DNA of 64,000 bases, taken from assembly GCF_030127105.1 (NCBI RefSeq), contig NZ_CP126161.1:558001-622000 (forward strand). Reading direction: 5' to 3'. The DNA comes from Haloarcula pelagica (GTDB lineage Archaea > Halobacteriota > Halobacteria > Halobacteriales > Haloarculaceae). The translations under genes and the position numbers were made by a program. This document shows positions 50,942 through 59,754 of this stretch, in pieces. The notes beneath the pieces were generated by a model that saw nothing but the letters and a program-made list of their open reading frames with translations, ran no database searches and had not been told where the DNA came from. Positions within the stretch are counted from its first letter, which is position 1. Every line of letters begins with the position of its first letter.

Positions 50942-52013
50942 CGCCGGCCACCTCCTCGTCGGTGGATTGGCCGTCCGGCCGGCCGCCGTCGCCCCGCTCA
51001 CGCGGCGACGGGATCGCGGCCGCCTCCCGGCCGTAGAAGACGAACCGGACGGCCCGTTCGAGGCCGCCGTCGAACAGGTCCTCCCGGGAACCGCCGGTCA
51101 GCGAGTGGATGTCGAACGCGCGGTCGGAGACGCTGACGGTGAGTGTCCCCGGTGTGAGCGTGATGCTGTTGGCCAGCGTCGTCACCGCGGCGTCACCCCA
51201 GACCGCGGCTCGGAGTTCGACGATCTCCGGGTCGATCGGGAGCGACGGGTGGAGGACGACGTAGGCGATCTGGAAGTTCGCGAGCGCGATCTCCCAGAGG
51301 AGATAGGGGATGTACAGCAGAAGCCGGGCGAGTTGGACCGGGAGTCGCGTCACGGACGGCTGCTGGCTGAACGTGATCGGGGCGAGCAGAAGCGTCACCA
51401 GCGTCGCGGTGACCGCCCCGGTGAAGAAATCGAAGGGCGTGTACGCGCTCAGGAGCATGTAGAACACGTACGACGCCCCAAACAGCGTCAGGTACTTCGG
51501 GAGCGACGCCGCTCTGGCGAGGACGGTCTGCTGGGCACGCCGCTCGACCGGTGCGCGTTCGATCTCGAACTCGCCGCGGGAGAGTTCGACCTCCAGCGGG
51601 CGCAACATCGGTGCCGCTCCGCCGGGCCGGTACTCCGGGTCGAGGACGACTGTGTCGATACCGTGTTCGGCCCCGTACTCGACGAGAGTGTCGGCGTAGT
51701 CGCCCGGACTGAAGAGGTACCGGTCGGCGCCCAGCACCTCCTCGGTGATGGTGAGCCAGCCCGGTGGCTCGGTGCCGAGGTCCTCCTCGATCCAGACATC
51801 GACTCGGTCTAGCAGTTCGGTCGCCTCCCCCAGTTCCGTCGGGGCGTCGGGATCGAGTGCCCGCGTGCTGGCGACGACGACGAAGTGGAGTTCGACCGAC
51901 CGTCCCTCGTCCGCGGCCGCCTGCGCCTGTTCGACCGCGTACGCGACGGTGTTCCGGACGGTCTCGGAGTCGGCGACCGGGACCAGCAGACGGCGTGCGT
52001 CAGATACGGTCAC
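50934..52013 (-). CDS. mnhE: Usp-like domain fused to antiporter subunit E (MnhE)
   Basis: The 359-residue protein has two parts. Residues 1-150 resemble the universal stress protein fold (RLLVPVADSETVRNTVAYAVEQAQ, VELHFVVVA, then ITEEVLGADRYLFSPGDYADTLVEYGAEHGIDTVVLDPEYRP). Residues 165-345 are MnhE with its membrane segments (YLTLFGASYVFYMLLS, LLLYIPYLLWEIALANFQIAY) and the TPGTLTVSVSDR motif. The nucleotide-binding GxxGxxGS motif of ATP-binding Usp proteins is not apparent. It is the first gene of the Mrp operon, so the fused soluble domain could regulate transport. Confidence 0.88.
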   Translation of the reverse strand: MTVSDARRLLVPVADSETVRNTVAYAVEQAQAAADEGRSVELHFVVVASTRALDPDAPTELGEATELLDRVDVWIEEDLGTEPPGWLTITEEVLGADRYLFSPGDYADTLVEYGAEHGIDTVVLDPEYRPGGAAPMLRPLEVELSRGEFEIERAPVERRAQQTVLARAASLPKYLTLFGASYVFYMLLSAYTPFDFFTGAVTATLVTLLLAPITFSQQPSVTRLPVQLARLLLYIPYLLWEIALANFQIAYVVLHPSLPIDPEIVELRAAVWGDAAVTTLANSITLTPGTLTVSVSDRAFDIHSLTGGSREDLFDGGLERAVRFVFYGREAAAIPSPRERGDGGRPDGQSTDEEVAGDD

Positions 52014-52118
52014 GATAGTTCCTTGAAAATCCTGATTTTGTGTGTCTGACGAGCGCTACTGTCGTTACCCCTCTCGAACAACGGGACACGCAAAACTATT
52101 TCGCAATCCGTCGGACGA

Positions 52119-53276
52119 TTATCCGAGGACGGCGGCCAGTTCGTCCGCGACCCGCAGTCCGAGTCCGGTCTTGTCGCCGACGTACTCGGCTGCGCTGTCC
52201 GCGTCGACCAGCAGCGCACGGGTCTCCGTGGCCCCCATCACGCTCGCGTCGTTGGCGACGACGAAGGCGAGATCGACCCGGTCACGCAGCGCCCGGGCAC
52301 GCTCGACGAGTCGGTCGTCGTCGCCCTCGGTCTCGACCTTGAACCCGACGATCGGGAGCGACGGGTGGTCCGCCCGAACCGTGTCGATGAGCTTCGGCGT
52401 CGGTGTCAGTTCCAGCGTCAGGTCCGTCTGGCCGCTGCTGATCTTCTCCGGGGCGGTCTCGACGGTGTAGTCCGAGATCGCGGCCGCGGAGACCACGGCG
52501 TCGGCATCTTCCGCAAGATCGGCGACGGCGGCGGTCATCTCGGCCGCGCTCTCGACGCGCTCGACGGTCGCGTAGGGGACTTCGGGACCGTTCTGAACGA
52601 GGGTGACCTCGGCACCACGGACGTAGCAGGCCCGCGCCACCGCGCGGCCGGTCCGGCCCGACGCGCGGTTCGAGAGGGTGCGCAGCGGGTCGACCGACTC
52701 GGTCGTCGCGCCGGCCGTGACGACGACGTGCTCGCCGTCCAGCGGTCGGTCGGCGGCCGCGCGGGCGACGCCCGTGACGATCGCCGCCTCGGTGGCGATC
52801 TTCGCTTTCCCTTCCTCGACGCGAGGGTCGACGAACTCGACGCCCCAGGACTGCACCCGGTCGATCGCGTCCAGCACGCCGGGGTGGTCGTACATGGGTT
52901 CGTGCATCGCCGGCGCGACGACGACCGGCAGGCCCGCCCCGAGCGCCGTCGTCGCACACGTCGTCACCGGCGTGTCGTCGACGGCCGCGGCGACTTTCCC
53001 GACCGTGTTGGCGGTCGCCGGCGCGAGCACGAGCACGTCGCCCCACCCCTCCCGACCGCAGAGTTCGACGTGTTCCACCGAGCCCGTGATCTCGGTGACC
53101 ACGTCGTGGTCGGTGGCGAACTCCAGTGCCCAGGGGTGGACGATCCCCCGCGCGCTGTCGGTCATCACGGCCCGAACGTTCGCGCCCTCCCGGCGGAGTT
53201 CGTGGGCGAGTTCGACCGTCTTCACGGCCGCGATGGAGCCCGAGACCCCGAGGACGACGTTGACTCCCTCAAGCAT
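52119..53276 (-). CDS. coaBC: bifunctional phosphopantothenoylcysteine decarboxylase / phosphopantothenate-cysteine ligase
   Basis: This 385-residue enzyme makes 4'-phosphopantetheine for coenzyme A. The N-terminal CoaC flavoprotein domain (about 5-175) has GVSGSIAAVKTVELA, VLAPATANTVGKVAAAVDDT and PAMHEPMYDHP. The C-terminal CoaB ligase (about 185-385) has VVTAGATTESVDPLRTLSNRASGRTGRAVA and DLAFVVANDASVMGA. The ATG at 53276 places GVSGSIA close to the N-terminus; the frame is open further upstream but unlike the family. It lies after the Mrp operon on the same strand, separated by about 105 bp. Confidence 0.94.
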   Translation of the reverse strand: MLEGVNVVLGVSGSIAAVKTVELAHELRREGANVRAVMTDSARGIVHPWALEFATDHDVVTEITGSVEHVELCGREGWGDVLVLAPATANTVGKVAAAVDDTPVTTCATTALGAGLPVVVAPAMHEPMYDHPGVLDAIDRVQSWGVEFVDPRVEEGKAKIATEAAIVTGVARAAADRPLDGEHVVVTAGATTESVDPLRTLSNRASGRTGRAVARACYVRGAEVTLVQNGPEVPYATVERVESAAEMTAAVADLAEDADAVVSAAAISDYTVETAPEKISSGQTDLTLELTPTPKLIDTVRADHPSLPIVGFKVETEGDDDRLVERARALRDRVDLAFVVANDASVMGATETRALLVDADSAAEYVGDKTGLGLRVADELAAVLG

Positions 53277-53328
53277 ACGCCGTCGTTGGCGCCCGCGGGG
53301 TAAAAGGCCACCCGGAGCAGGCTGGCGG

Positions 53329-53901
53329 TCAGTCCGGGCCACGAGCGAGGACGAGCGCGGCCCCACAGCAGTCCGAGCGATACTGTTCGCGTTCGCGGAC
53401 GAGCTTACAGTCCCGGTATCGGCGAGCGACGAGGCCGTCACAGTCCCCGCAGGTCAGGACGTACTTCGGGTCCGCGAAGGCCGGACAGTGCACGTCGGTG
53501 TCGAGGTCGGCGGCCCGCTCGCGGAACGCCGGCCCGTGGCCGGTCGTACCCGCGTGCTGGTACTGCTCGACGTGGATCAGTTCGTGGCGCAGCGTCGCCG
53601 CCCACTCGCTCCGGTCGAACGCCTCGAAGGCCGCCCGCGTCAGCGACACCGTACACGGCAGCGGCCGCCCGTCGCTCCCGGACACGTGGTCCCAGTCGTA
53701 GGGCGTCCCGACGGTCGCGTCGGGAAGCCGGGGCCGTTTGACCGCGGCCGCCCGGCGCTTGGCCCGCGTCGATATCTCCCAGTCGACCAGGTCGAACCGC
53801 ACGTCGACACCGCGCTCCCGACGGACCTGCCGACAGTACTCCCGGGACCAGGCGAGCAGGTCTTCGTCGGTCGCGATGGCGTCGTACTCCGGCGCGGACA
53901 T
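53329..53901 (-). CDS. SprT-like zinc metalloprotease-fold protein
   Basis: The 190-residue protein has ATLRHELIHVEQYQHAG with the HExxH metal site (His106, Glu107, His110), as in SprT/Spartan-type proteins. A C-terminal zinc ribbon (CGDC and a later CC pair, about residues 151-180) is present. ATG 53901 is preferred: a GGAG sequence precedes it by eight bases, and the upstream in-frame GTG at 53910 overlaps this. SprT proteins are associated with DNA-protein crosslink repair in eukaryotes; a role in haloarchaea is unknown. Confidence 0.82.
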   Translation of the reverse strand: MSAPEYDAIATDEDLLAWSREYCRQVRRERGVDVRFDLVDWEISTRAKRRAAAVKRPRLPDATVGTPYDWDHVSGSDGRPLPCTVSLTRAAFEAFDRSEWAATLRHELIHVEQYQHAGTTGHGPAFRERAADLDTDVHCPAFADPKYVLTCGDCDGLVARRYRDCKLVREREQYRSDCCGAALVLARGPD

Positions 53902-53913
53902 CGGCGCCACTCC

Positions 53914-54681
53914 CTACAGCCCGGTCGGGCAGTCGACGAACGTCGTCGTCGGTCCCCACTCCTCGATCCGGGCGGCGAGCGACCGGACGCCGAAGGTCTC
54001 GGTGGCGTAGTGACCCGCGAGCGCGACGTTGAGCCCCGCCTCGCGGGCCTCGTGGTAGGCCTGCTGTTTGCCCTCGCCCGTTATCAAGAGGTCCGCGCCC
54101 GTCTCGACGGCCTCGTCGAGCCAGTCGACGCCGCTGCCCGTGACGATAGCGACCTCCTCGACGCGGTCGGGGCCGAAATCGAGGAGCTGGACCGGCTGGC
54201 CGCCCGTGTCAAGCGACGACTCCAGCGTCCCCGTGATCTCTTCGACGGGACGCGGATCGGCGAGCGTCCCGGCCTGGCCGATGTACTCCGGCCCCATCGA
54301 GCCGAACGGACGGCGGTCGGTCAGTTCCAGCAGGTCCGCGAGGCCGGCCGCGTTCCCGAGGTCCTGGTGGCCGTCTAGCGGGAGGTGGGCGACGTACAGC
54401 GCCAGGTCGTTCCCGATCAGCGGCGCGACCCGGTCGTAGGTCCGGCCGGTGACCCGCTCGACGCTCCCCCAGACGATGCCGTGGTGGGTGACCAGCAGGT
54501 CCGCGCCGGCCTCGCTGGCCCGTTCGATGGTCTCGGCGGCTGCGTCGACCGCTACTGCGACGTGGTCGACCGCGCGGTCGTCGGGGCCGACCTGGAGCCC
54601 GTTCGGGCTCGCGTCGATGTCGGCGTAGTCCTCGATAGCCAGTCGCTCGTCGAGTCGCGCGGCGATGTCGCCTGTCTCCAT
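53914..54681 (-). CDS. Nif3-family dinuclear metal-centre protein
   Basis: The 255-residue protein matches the Nif3/YbgI family. LLVTHHGIVWGSVERVTGR (about 62-80) supplies metal-binding His residues, LYVAHLPLDGHQDLGNAAGLAD the second ligand region, and LITGEGKQQAYHEAREAGLNVALAGHYATETFGV the C-terminal ligands. Nif3 proteins form hexamers with a dimetal site. They are often annotated as GTP cyclohydrolase type 1-like, but the real function is unknown. It lies 12 bp upstream of the SprT-like gene on the same strand. Confidence 0.9.
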   Translation of the reverse strand: METGDIAARLDERLAIEDYADIDASPNGLQVGPDDRAVDHVAVAVDAAAETIERASEAGADLLVTHHGIVWGSVERVTGRTYDRVAPLIGNDLALYVAHLPLDGHQDLGNAAGLADLLELTDRRPFGSMGPEYIGQAGTLADPRPVEEITGTLESSLDTGGQPVQLLDFGPDRVEEVAIVTGSGVDWLDEAVETGADLLITGEGKQQAYHEAREAGLNVALAGHYATETFGVRSLAARIEEWGPTTTFVDCPTGL

Positions 54682-54716
54682 AGCCGGGCGTTGTCCCGCC
54701 CCGCTCGTAGACCTTG

Positions 54717-55478
54717 CTACTCCGGTGCGACGAGTTGCCCCTCGCGCTCGGCGATCAGGTCCCGCTCGATGGCGGCGTCGACGATTGTGTCGAACTCGTC
54801 GGGCTGGATCTCGTAGGCGTTGACCGCGACGGCCTGGATCTCCGCCCGATCGACCGGGAGTTCGCGGTTCTGGAGGAGGCGCATCACCTTGTTGTACTCC
54901 AGACGAGTGAGCCCCTGGCTGTCGTCGGCCTGCTCGTCCGGGTCATCGTCGTCCTCGGAGCGGTCGGACTCGCCGTCTGCTGTCGAGGCGGCTCGGTCCG
55001 GGTCGGACGTGCCGTCTCCGTTCTCGGTCCCGTTCCCGGACGGGGCAGTCGCGGGCCGCTGCTCGCTGGCGTCTTCGGCGTCGGGGTGCTGTTCGGGGCC
55101 GGAGGCGGGCGAGGGGGCCGAGTCGCCGTCCGGAGTCGGTGTGTCGTCGGTATCGGCCTCGCTGGCGTCGCTGAGCTCCATCGGGTCCGGCTGTGGCTCC
55201 ATGCCGGACTCGTCGAGCATCCCCGTGAGGTCCTCGTCGTCGGCGGCGCTGGGGAGCGTCGCGGCGTCGCCGGCGACCCCGTCGCTGGCCTCGCTCTCGC
55301 CGGCCGCGGCGACGACCGGCTCCAGGATCGTCGCGAGTTTGCGCCGGCAGGTCGGACAGAGCACGACGGTCCGGTCGTCGCCGCCAGCGGGTCGAAGCGC
55401 CCGCGGGACGACCGGGTACTCGGAGAGCGAGGCGTCCAGTGCGACACCGCAGAAGTAACACGACGAGAGGCGGTCCAT
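54717..55478 (-). CDS. zinc-finger protein with long acidic linker, haloarchaeal
   Basis: The 253-residue protein has an N-terminal zinc finger (CYFC, about 7-10; CPTC, about 41-44) and a disordered acidic linker of over 100 residues (Asp/Glu/Ser/Pro-rich, about 60-185). The C-terminal helical domain (LTRLEYNKVMRLLQNRELPVDRAEIQAVAVNAYEIQPDEFDTIVDAAIERDLI) looks like a winged-helix or helical bundle. I do not recognise the family. The finger and helical ends joined by a flexible linker suggest a nucleic-acid or protein adaptor. It lies 35 bp upstream of the Nif3-like gene. Confidence 0.68.
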   Translation of the reverse strand: MDRLSSCYFCGVALDASLSEYPVVPRALRPAGGDDRTVVLCPTCRRKLATILEPVVAAAGESEASDGVAGDAATLPSAADDEDLTGMLDESGMEPQPDPMELSDASEADTDDTPTPDGDSAPSPASGPEQHPDAEDASEQRPATAPSGNGTENGDGTSDPDRAASTADGESDRSEDDDDPDEQADDSQGLTRLEYNKVMRLLQNRELPVDRAEIQAVAVNAYEIQPDEFDTIVDAAIERDLIAEREGQLVAPE

Positions 55479-55521
55479 ATCTCGGCATACACCCCCGCGG
55501 TCTTAAAACGGGGCGCAGTAC

Positions 55522-56334
55522 TCAGTCCCCGGCGCGCCCGTCCGCGTGGGCGAAGACGAACGCACGGAGGAGCTTCGCGGCCAGCGTCGCGGCCTGGCCG
55601 TCGTCGCGGTCGTTGACCTCGACGGCGTCGAACCCCACTGCGTGTGGCGCGACCGCCCGAACGGTGTCGTGCATCGTCGGCGGGTCGAGCCCGAACGGTT
55701 CCGGCGTCCCCGTGCCGGGTGCGAACCCGGGGTCGGCGGCGTCGATGTCCACCGAGAGGTAGGCCCGCTCGCCCGCGAGCGACGGCGTCCAGTCGGGCAC
55801 CTCCGCCGGCGGGACGACCGTCACGTCCGCCGCTGTCGCTCGGTCCCACTCGGCTTCGCTGCCGGTTCGGGCGCCCAGAACCACTGCCCGGTCGGCGACC
55901 GAGAGGGCGTGGCGTGTGACCGTCGCGTGCGAGAGCGTGTCGCCGGCATAGGACTCCCGGAGGTCCAGATGGGCGTCGAGACAGACGAACACGTCCGGGT
56001 CGAGCGCGCGGACGGCGGCGACGGTGACGGTGTGTTCGCCGCCCATCAGGAGCGGGACGACACTCTCGTCTGCGAGGTCGGAGACCGTTCCTTCGAGGAA
56101 AGTCAGATACTCGTCGGTGTCGGCCGTCGGACCGATGTCGCCGTAGTCGAAGACGGCCAGGTCGGTGAACTGCCGGCCGGTGTGGTGGTCGTAGTCGTCG
56201 AACTGCTCGGAGAACTCGCGGAGCCGGCGCGGACCGAAACGCGCCCCGGGCCGAAACGAAGTCGAAACGTCCAGCGGCGCCCCGACGACGGCGTAGTCGG
56301 CACGGTCGCGGTCGGCGTTCGCACCGGGAAACAT
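55522..56334 (-). CDS. speB: agmatinase/arginase-family ureohydrolase
   Basis: The 270-residue ureohydrolase has the metal-binding motifs GGEHT (about 94-98), DAHLDLR (about 118-124) and SVDIDAADPGFAPGTGTPEP (about 188-207). The second and third hold the Mn-binding Asp/His residues. It lies six bases after aIF5A on the same strand. In haloarchaea an agmatinase-like gene acts in making the (deoxy)hypusine of aIF5A from an agmatine-modified intermediate (HVO_2299 in Haloferax volcanii), so the pairing points to that role rather than polyamine synthesis alone. Confidence 0.87.
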   Translation of the reverse strand: MFPGANADRDRADYAVVGAPLDVSTSFRPGARFGPRRLREFSEQFDDYDHHTGRQFTDLAVFDYGDIGPTADTDEYLTFLEGTVSDLADESVVPLLMGGEHTVTVAAVRALDPDVFVCLDAHLDLRESYAGDTLSHATVTRHALSVADRAVVLGARTGSEAEWDRATAADVTVVPPAEVPDWTPSLAGERAYLSVDIDAADPGFAPGTGTPEPFGLDPPTMHDTVRAVAPHAVGFDAVEVNDRDDGQAATLAAKLLRAFVFAHADGRAGD

Positions 56335-56340
56335 GCGGCG

Positions 56341-56721
56341 TTACGTGCGCGTGATCTTGCGCTGGTCCTCGTATTCGAGGTATTCGATCTCGTCGTCGGG
56401 GTTGAGCGCGACATCGTCGGGCATCAGCATCGTGAACGTCTCGTACGTTTCGAGGTCCATGACCTGCGCGTCGTCGCCGTCGACGGAGACGACCTGCCCC
56501 TGCTTTCGGTCGATGATCGGGACCCAGACCTTCGCGTCGACGGGCTGGGAGAGCGAACGCTTCTTGCCGTCGAAGACGCCCCGGGCGTCGATTCGGGCCT
56601 TCGCACTGCCGTGTTTGCCCGGCTTGGCCGTGCTGTAGGAGTCGATCTTACACGGCGTGTCCTCGATCATCACGTAGCTACCTTCGTCGAGCTCGCGAAC
56701 TTCGGTCTGCTCTCTTGCCAT
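56341..56721 (-). CDS. eif5a: translation factor aIF5A
   Basis: The 126-residue protein has [13 protein letters not shown] with Lys36 at the site of hypusine/deoxyhypusine modification, an N-terminal SH3-like domain and a C-terminal OB-fold (about 75-126). aIF5A rescues ribosomes stalled at proline-rich stretches. The modification gene candidate, an agmatinase-like enzyme, follows at once in the same operon. Confidence 0.95.
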   Translation of the reverse strand: MAREQTEVRELDEGSYVMIEDTPCKIDSYSTAKPGKHGSAKARIDARGVFDGKKRSLSQPVDAKVWVPIIDRKQGQVVSVDGDDAQVMDLETYETFTMLMPDDVALNPDDEIEYLEYEDQRKITRT

Positions 56722-56773
56722 ACGGCCGGGTTACCCCTGTTGTGGCATAAACGGTTTGGAATGGGGCGCCCCG

Positions 56774-57835
56774 TCAGCGACCGACCTCGATCGAGCGGAG
56801 GCGGTCGATTCGGTCGGCCGTCGGCGGGTGCGATCGCGTCTCGACGTGGAATCGGTCGGTTCTGGTCCCGGTCTGGAAGCCGCCGGCGAGGAAACAGAGC
56901 CCACGAACGCCCTCGTACGCCTGTCGCTTGTCCGTCTCGGGCGTCACCGCGATCTCGCTGTCCAGCGTCTCCAGAGCGGTGACCAGCGCGGCCGGGTCGC
57001 CGGTCAACAGCGCGGCGCTCCGGTCGGCCGCGTACTCGCGGTACTTCGAGAGCGAGCGGCTCAGGACGACGACAGGTGCGGTGAACACGCCGAGCAGGAC
57101 GCCGCCGAGAACGACCGTGATGCCGGCAAGCACGGCGAACCCGGCGGTAAAGGCGAGGCTCCCGACCGGTGCGGCCAGGAACCGGGCGCTCAGGACGTAC
57201 GCACCACACAGGGCGAGCGCACCGACGACGAGTTTGCTCCCGCGCTTCCCGGGGAGCGTGTCGTCCAGTAGTCCGTGTTCGCCGTTAGTCAGCGCCGGCA
57301 GGAAGCTGGCGAGGGTCATCACCGTCGCGTCGCGGTTCTTGATGTGCATGAGCTCGTGGGCCAGCACGGCGTCGAGTTCGTCGCCGGAGAGCGTCTCCAG
57401 CAGGCCGTCGCTGACGACCAGCGTGGCGCTGTTGATGGTGCCGACGGCGAAGCTGTTGGGGACCGCGGAGTCCGCGACCGCGATCGTCGGGGGCCGCATG
57501 TCGGCGAGCTGTGCGAGCCGGTGGACGCGTTCGCTCAGGTCGGGATACTCCCGTTGGGACACTTCCCGTGCGTCGACTTTGTTGAGTGTTCGCGCGCGGG
57601 TGTACCGGAGCTGCCCCCAGACGAACAGCGACAGCGCCGGCAGCAGGATGGCCAGCCACCACGCGGCCTGGGCCGACAGCGCGCCGAAGGGCAACGTCCC
57701 GGCGACGGCGTCGCGGAGGGGGGCGAGCCACGGCGTCAGGAGGTACGCGGCCGTCGCGACCACCGCGAGGTCGACGACCAGCAGGAGCGCGAGCGTCAGC
57801 AGGATCCGTCGGTTGAGGTGGGTATCTCTCCCCAT
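56774..57835 (-). CDS. htpX: M48-family membrane metalloprotease (HtpX-like)
   Basis: The 353-residue protease has two N-terminal membrane helices (about 12-33 and 55-75), the zinc motif HELMHIKNRDA (His160, Glu161, His164), two further helices (about 185-240), and a catalytic Glu region KYREYAADRSA. HtpX degrades misfolded membrane proteins. The protein carries the conserved NSFAVGTINSA segment before the zinc site. Upstream, on the other strand, starts the DUF4129 operon. Confidence 0.9.
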   Translation of the reverse strand: MGRDTHLNRRILLTLALLLVVDLAVVATAAYLLTPWLAPLRDAVAGTLPFGALSAQAAWWLAILLPALSLFVWGQLRYTRARTLNKVDAREVSQREYPDLSERVHRLAQLADMRPPTIAVADSAVPNSFAVGTINSATLVVSDGLLETLSGDELDAVLAHELMHIKNRDATVMTLASFLPALTNGEHGLLDDTLPGKRGSKLVVGALALCGAYVLSARFLAAPVGSLAFTAGFAVLAGITVVLGGVLLGVFTAPVVVLSRSLSKYREYAADRSAALLTGDPAALVTALETLDSEIAVTPETDKRQAYEGVRGLCFLAGGFQTGTRTDRFHVETRSHPPTADRIDRLRSIEVGR

Positions 57836-57912
57836 AGGGCGTGTAGAATCTAGCTGTCAGTGAATGAAAATAGTTCTGGTGGTCGGTCGGCGAGCGTCGA
57901 AGTAATGACAAT

Positions 57913-57922
57913 ATTTTATATT
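57913..57922 (+). promoter_or_regulatory. TATA box of the DUF4129/DUF58 operon
   Basis: ATTTTATATT is centred about 27 nt before the GTG start at 57945, giving a leaderless first gene. Confidence 0.6.
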
Positions 57923-57944
57923 CGTTGGCAAGAACTGTGTAACA

Positions 57945-58969
57945 GTGCCTTCCAGTCTCATCCGCGCCGCCCTCGCCCTCCTCTGTGCCGGCGCTGTGGT
58001 GTTCGGGACCGCATTGTTCCCCGCCGCGCTGGACGTGGAGCTCCAGCCGTCGGGTCCTGATACGGTCGGGTCGGACGCCACGAACCCCGCCGGGAGCCAG
58101 CCCACCGACACGGGCAGTCCGGCCACCGAAACCCCGACAGCGACGCCGACACCGACCGAGACGCCCGTCCCGCCCCCGGACGACGACACCGGTGACGTAG
58201 ACCCCAACCTCGGCTGGCTCTCCCTCGTGCCGAAGCTGTTCGGCCTCGTCGTGCTGGGCGGGCTCGGCTACGTCGGGCTCGTGTTGTTCCGCGCGGCCGA
58301 CATCGATGTCGGTGGCGGACTGTCGCTGGGCTGGCTCACGCTGCCGTCGCTGCCCGCCCCCGTCGGGAACGCGCTCCAGCTCATCCCGCAGGTGACGACC
58401 ACCGTCCTGCTGGCCGGCGCGACAATGCTGGGCCGTGTCGCCGCCGGCGTCGGAACGGTCGCCGCCGGCGTCGGCCGCGGCGTCGTCGCCGGACTGGGAC
58501 CGTTCGGGCGGATAGTCGGCCGGAGCGTCGGCGCGCTCCCGGTCGCTCTGGTGCCGTCCTCGCCGCGCCGCTGCAGGCGCTCGGGTCGCTCGGGAGTTCC
58601 GGTGGCCTGCTGGCGTCGCTGCGCGGTGGGCTCACACGGCCCGACTTCATGGAGCCCGACGAGCCGACGACCGAGGACGCCCGGACCACGGGGCCGACGG
58701 CGGCTGCCGGGCGCGAGCCCGAACCGCCGTCGCTCCGGGAAGCCTGGGAGTCGATGGTCGACCTCGTTCCCGTCCGGAACCCCGCCGCGACGACACCCGG
58801 CGAGTACGCCCGGAAGGCCATCGACATCGGTCTGCCGGCCGCGCCGGTCCGCCGACTCACGGAGCTGTTCCGGGCGATCGAGTACGGCGGTGCCGACGCG
58901 ACCAGCTCCCGGACGGAAGCCGCCCGCGACGCCCTGGATCACATTCGCAAGGGAGGTGACGAGCGATGA
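57945..58969 (+). pseudogene. DUF4129-domain membrane protein, split by a single-base frameshift
   Basis: The first 200 codons read well in one frame: signal-like helix (about 5-27), Thr/Pro-rich linker (ATETPTATPTPTETP), and hydrophobic segments to GRIVGRSVGALPVAL. The frame then becomes arginine-rich and implausible. A second frame picks up at 58553 with AVLAAPLQALGSLGSSGG and runs to 58969. It carries the DUF4129 core LREAWESMVDLVPVRNPAATTPGEYARKAIDIG and LTELFRAIEYGG. Adding one base near 58545-58555 would give one protein of about 341 residues. The downstream start overlaps its stop (ATGA). This is either an inactivating mutation, a phase-variable site, or a sequencing error. Confidence 0.75.
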
Positions 58970-59754
58970 GCCAGACCAAGACGGTCGAGCCGGCGGACGA
59001 AAAGCTCGCCGTCGACACCGAGACCGTCGAGCGCGCGGACGAACAGGCCAACCAGCGACGGGCTGACGCGGACACCGACGACGCCACTGCCGCACGTGCG
59101 TCCGTCGACGCGACGATCGAGCGCGAGCCGGCCGGTCGGCTCTGGCTCGTGTTCGCGTTCGCCGGGCTGGCCGCACTGGCCGCCGCCGCGGTGGTCGCGA
59201 CCTTCCCCGGCCTCGTGGAGACGGTCGCCGCGGCCGACGCCGTCCGACAGCTGCGCGGCGCTGCACCGCTACTGGGGGCCGTCGTCGGCGCGTTGGGCCT
59301 GTACGGCCTGTACGATCGCCACGAGTCCCCGGAGTACGCGAGCGACGAGACGGTCGAACTGCCCGCGGCGAACCCCGAATCGACTCAGGGGACCGAACAG
59401 ACGGTCGTCGGCGCGGACATCGACGAGTTGCTGGAGAGCATCGACGGCCGGGTCGACCCCTACAACGGGCTGGAGGCGAGCTACGCGGCCGACATCCGTC
59501 GGGAACTGCGCGAGACCGCCAAGCGAGTCATCGTGGATTCGACGGGAGTCCCCGACGCGACGGCCGCCGCGGCCATCGACGAGGGGACCTGGACGGACGA
59601 CCAGCGGGCGGCTTCCTTCCTCGGGAACGAGACGGTGGCCGAACCGTCGCTGGGCGTCCAGCTCCGGGACTGGGCCTCCGGCGAGGCGTTCGACCGGAGA
59701 GTCAACGCGACGCTTGACGCGATCCGCCGCGTCGAGCGGGGTGATCTCCGATGA
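58966..59754 (+). CDS. DUF7269-like two-helix membrane protein
   Basis: The 262-residue protein has an acidic N-terminal region, two membrane helices (about 61-81 and 95-112) and a cytosolic C-terminal domain (ADIDELLESIDGRVDPYNGLEASYAADIRRELRETAKRVIVDS) with a Glu/Arg-rich helix set. I assign it to the DUF7269 type from memory, based on its fixed place between DUF4129 and DUF58 genes. It overlaps both by four bases, so the operon is translationally coupled. Function is unknown. Confidence 0.68.
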   Translation: MSQTKTVEPADEKLAVDTETVERADEQANQRRADADTDDATAARASVDATIEREPAGRLWLVFAFAGLAALAAAAVVATFPGLVETVAAADAVRQLRGAAPLLGAVVGALGLYGLYDRHESPEYASDETVELPAANPESTQGTEQTVVGADIDELLESIDGRVDPYNGLEASYAADIRRELRETAKRVIVDSTGVPDATAAAAIDEGTWTDDQRAASFLGNETVAEPSLGVQLRDWASGEAFDRRVNATLDAIRRVERGDLR

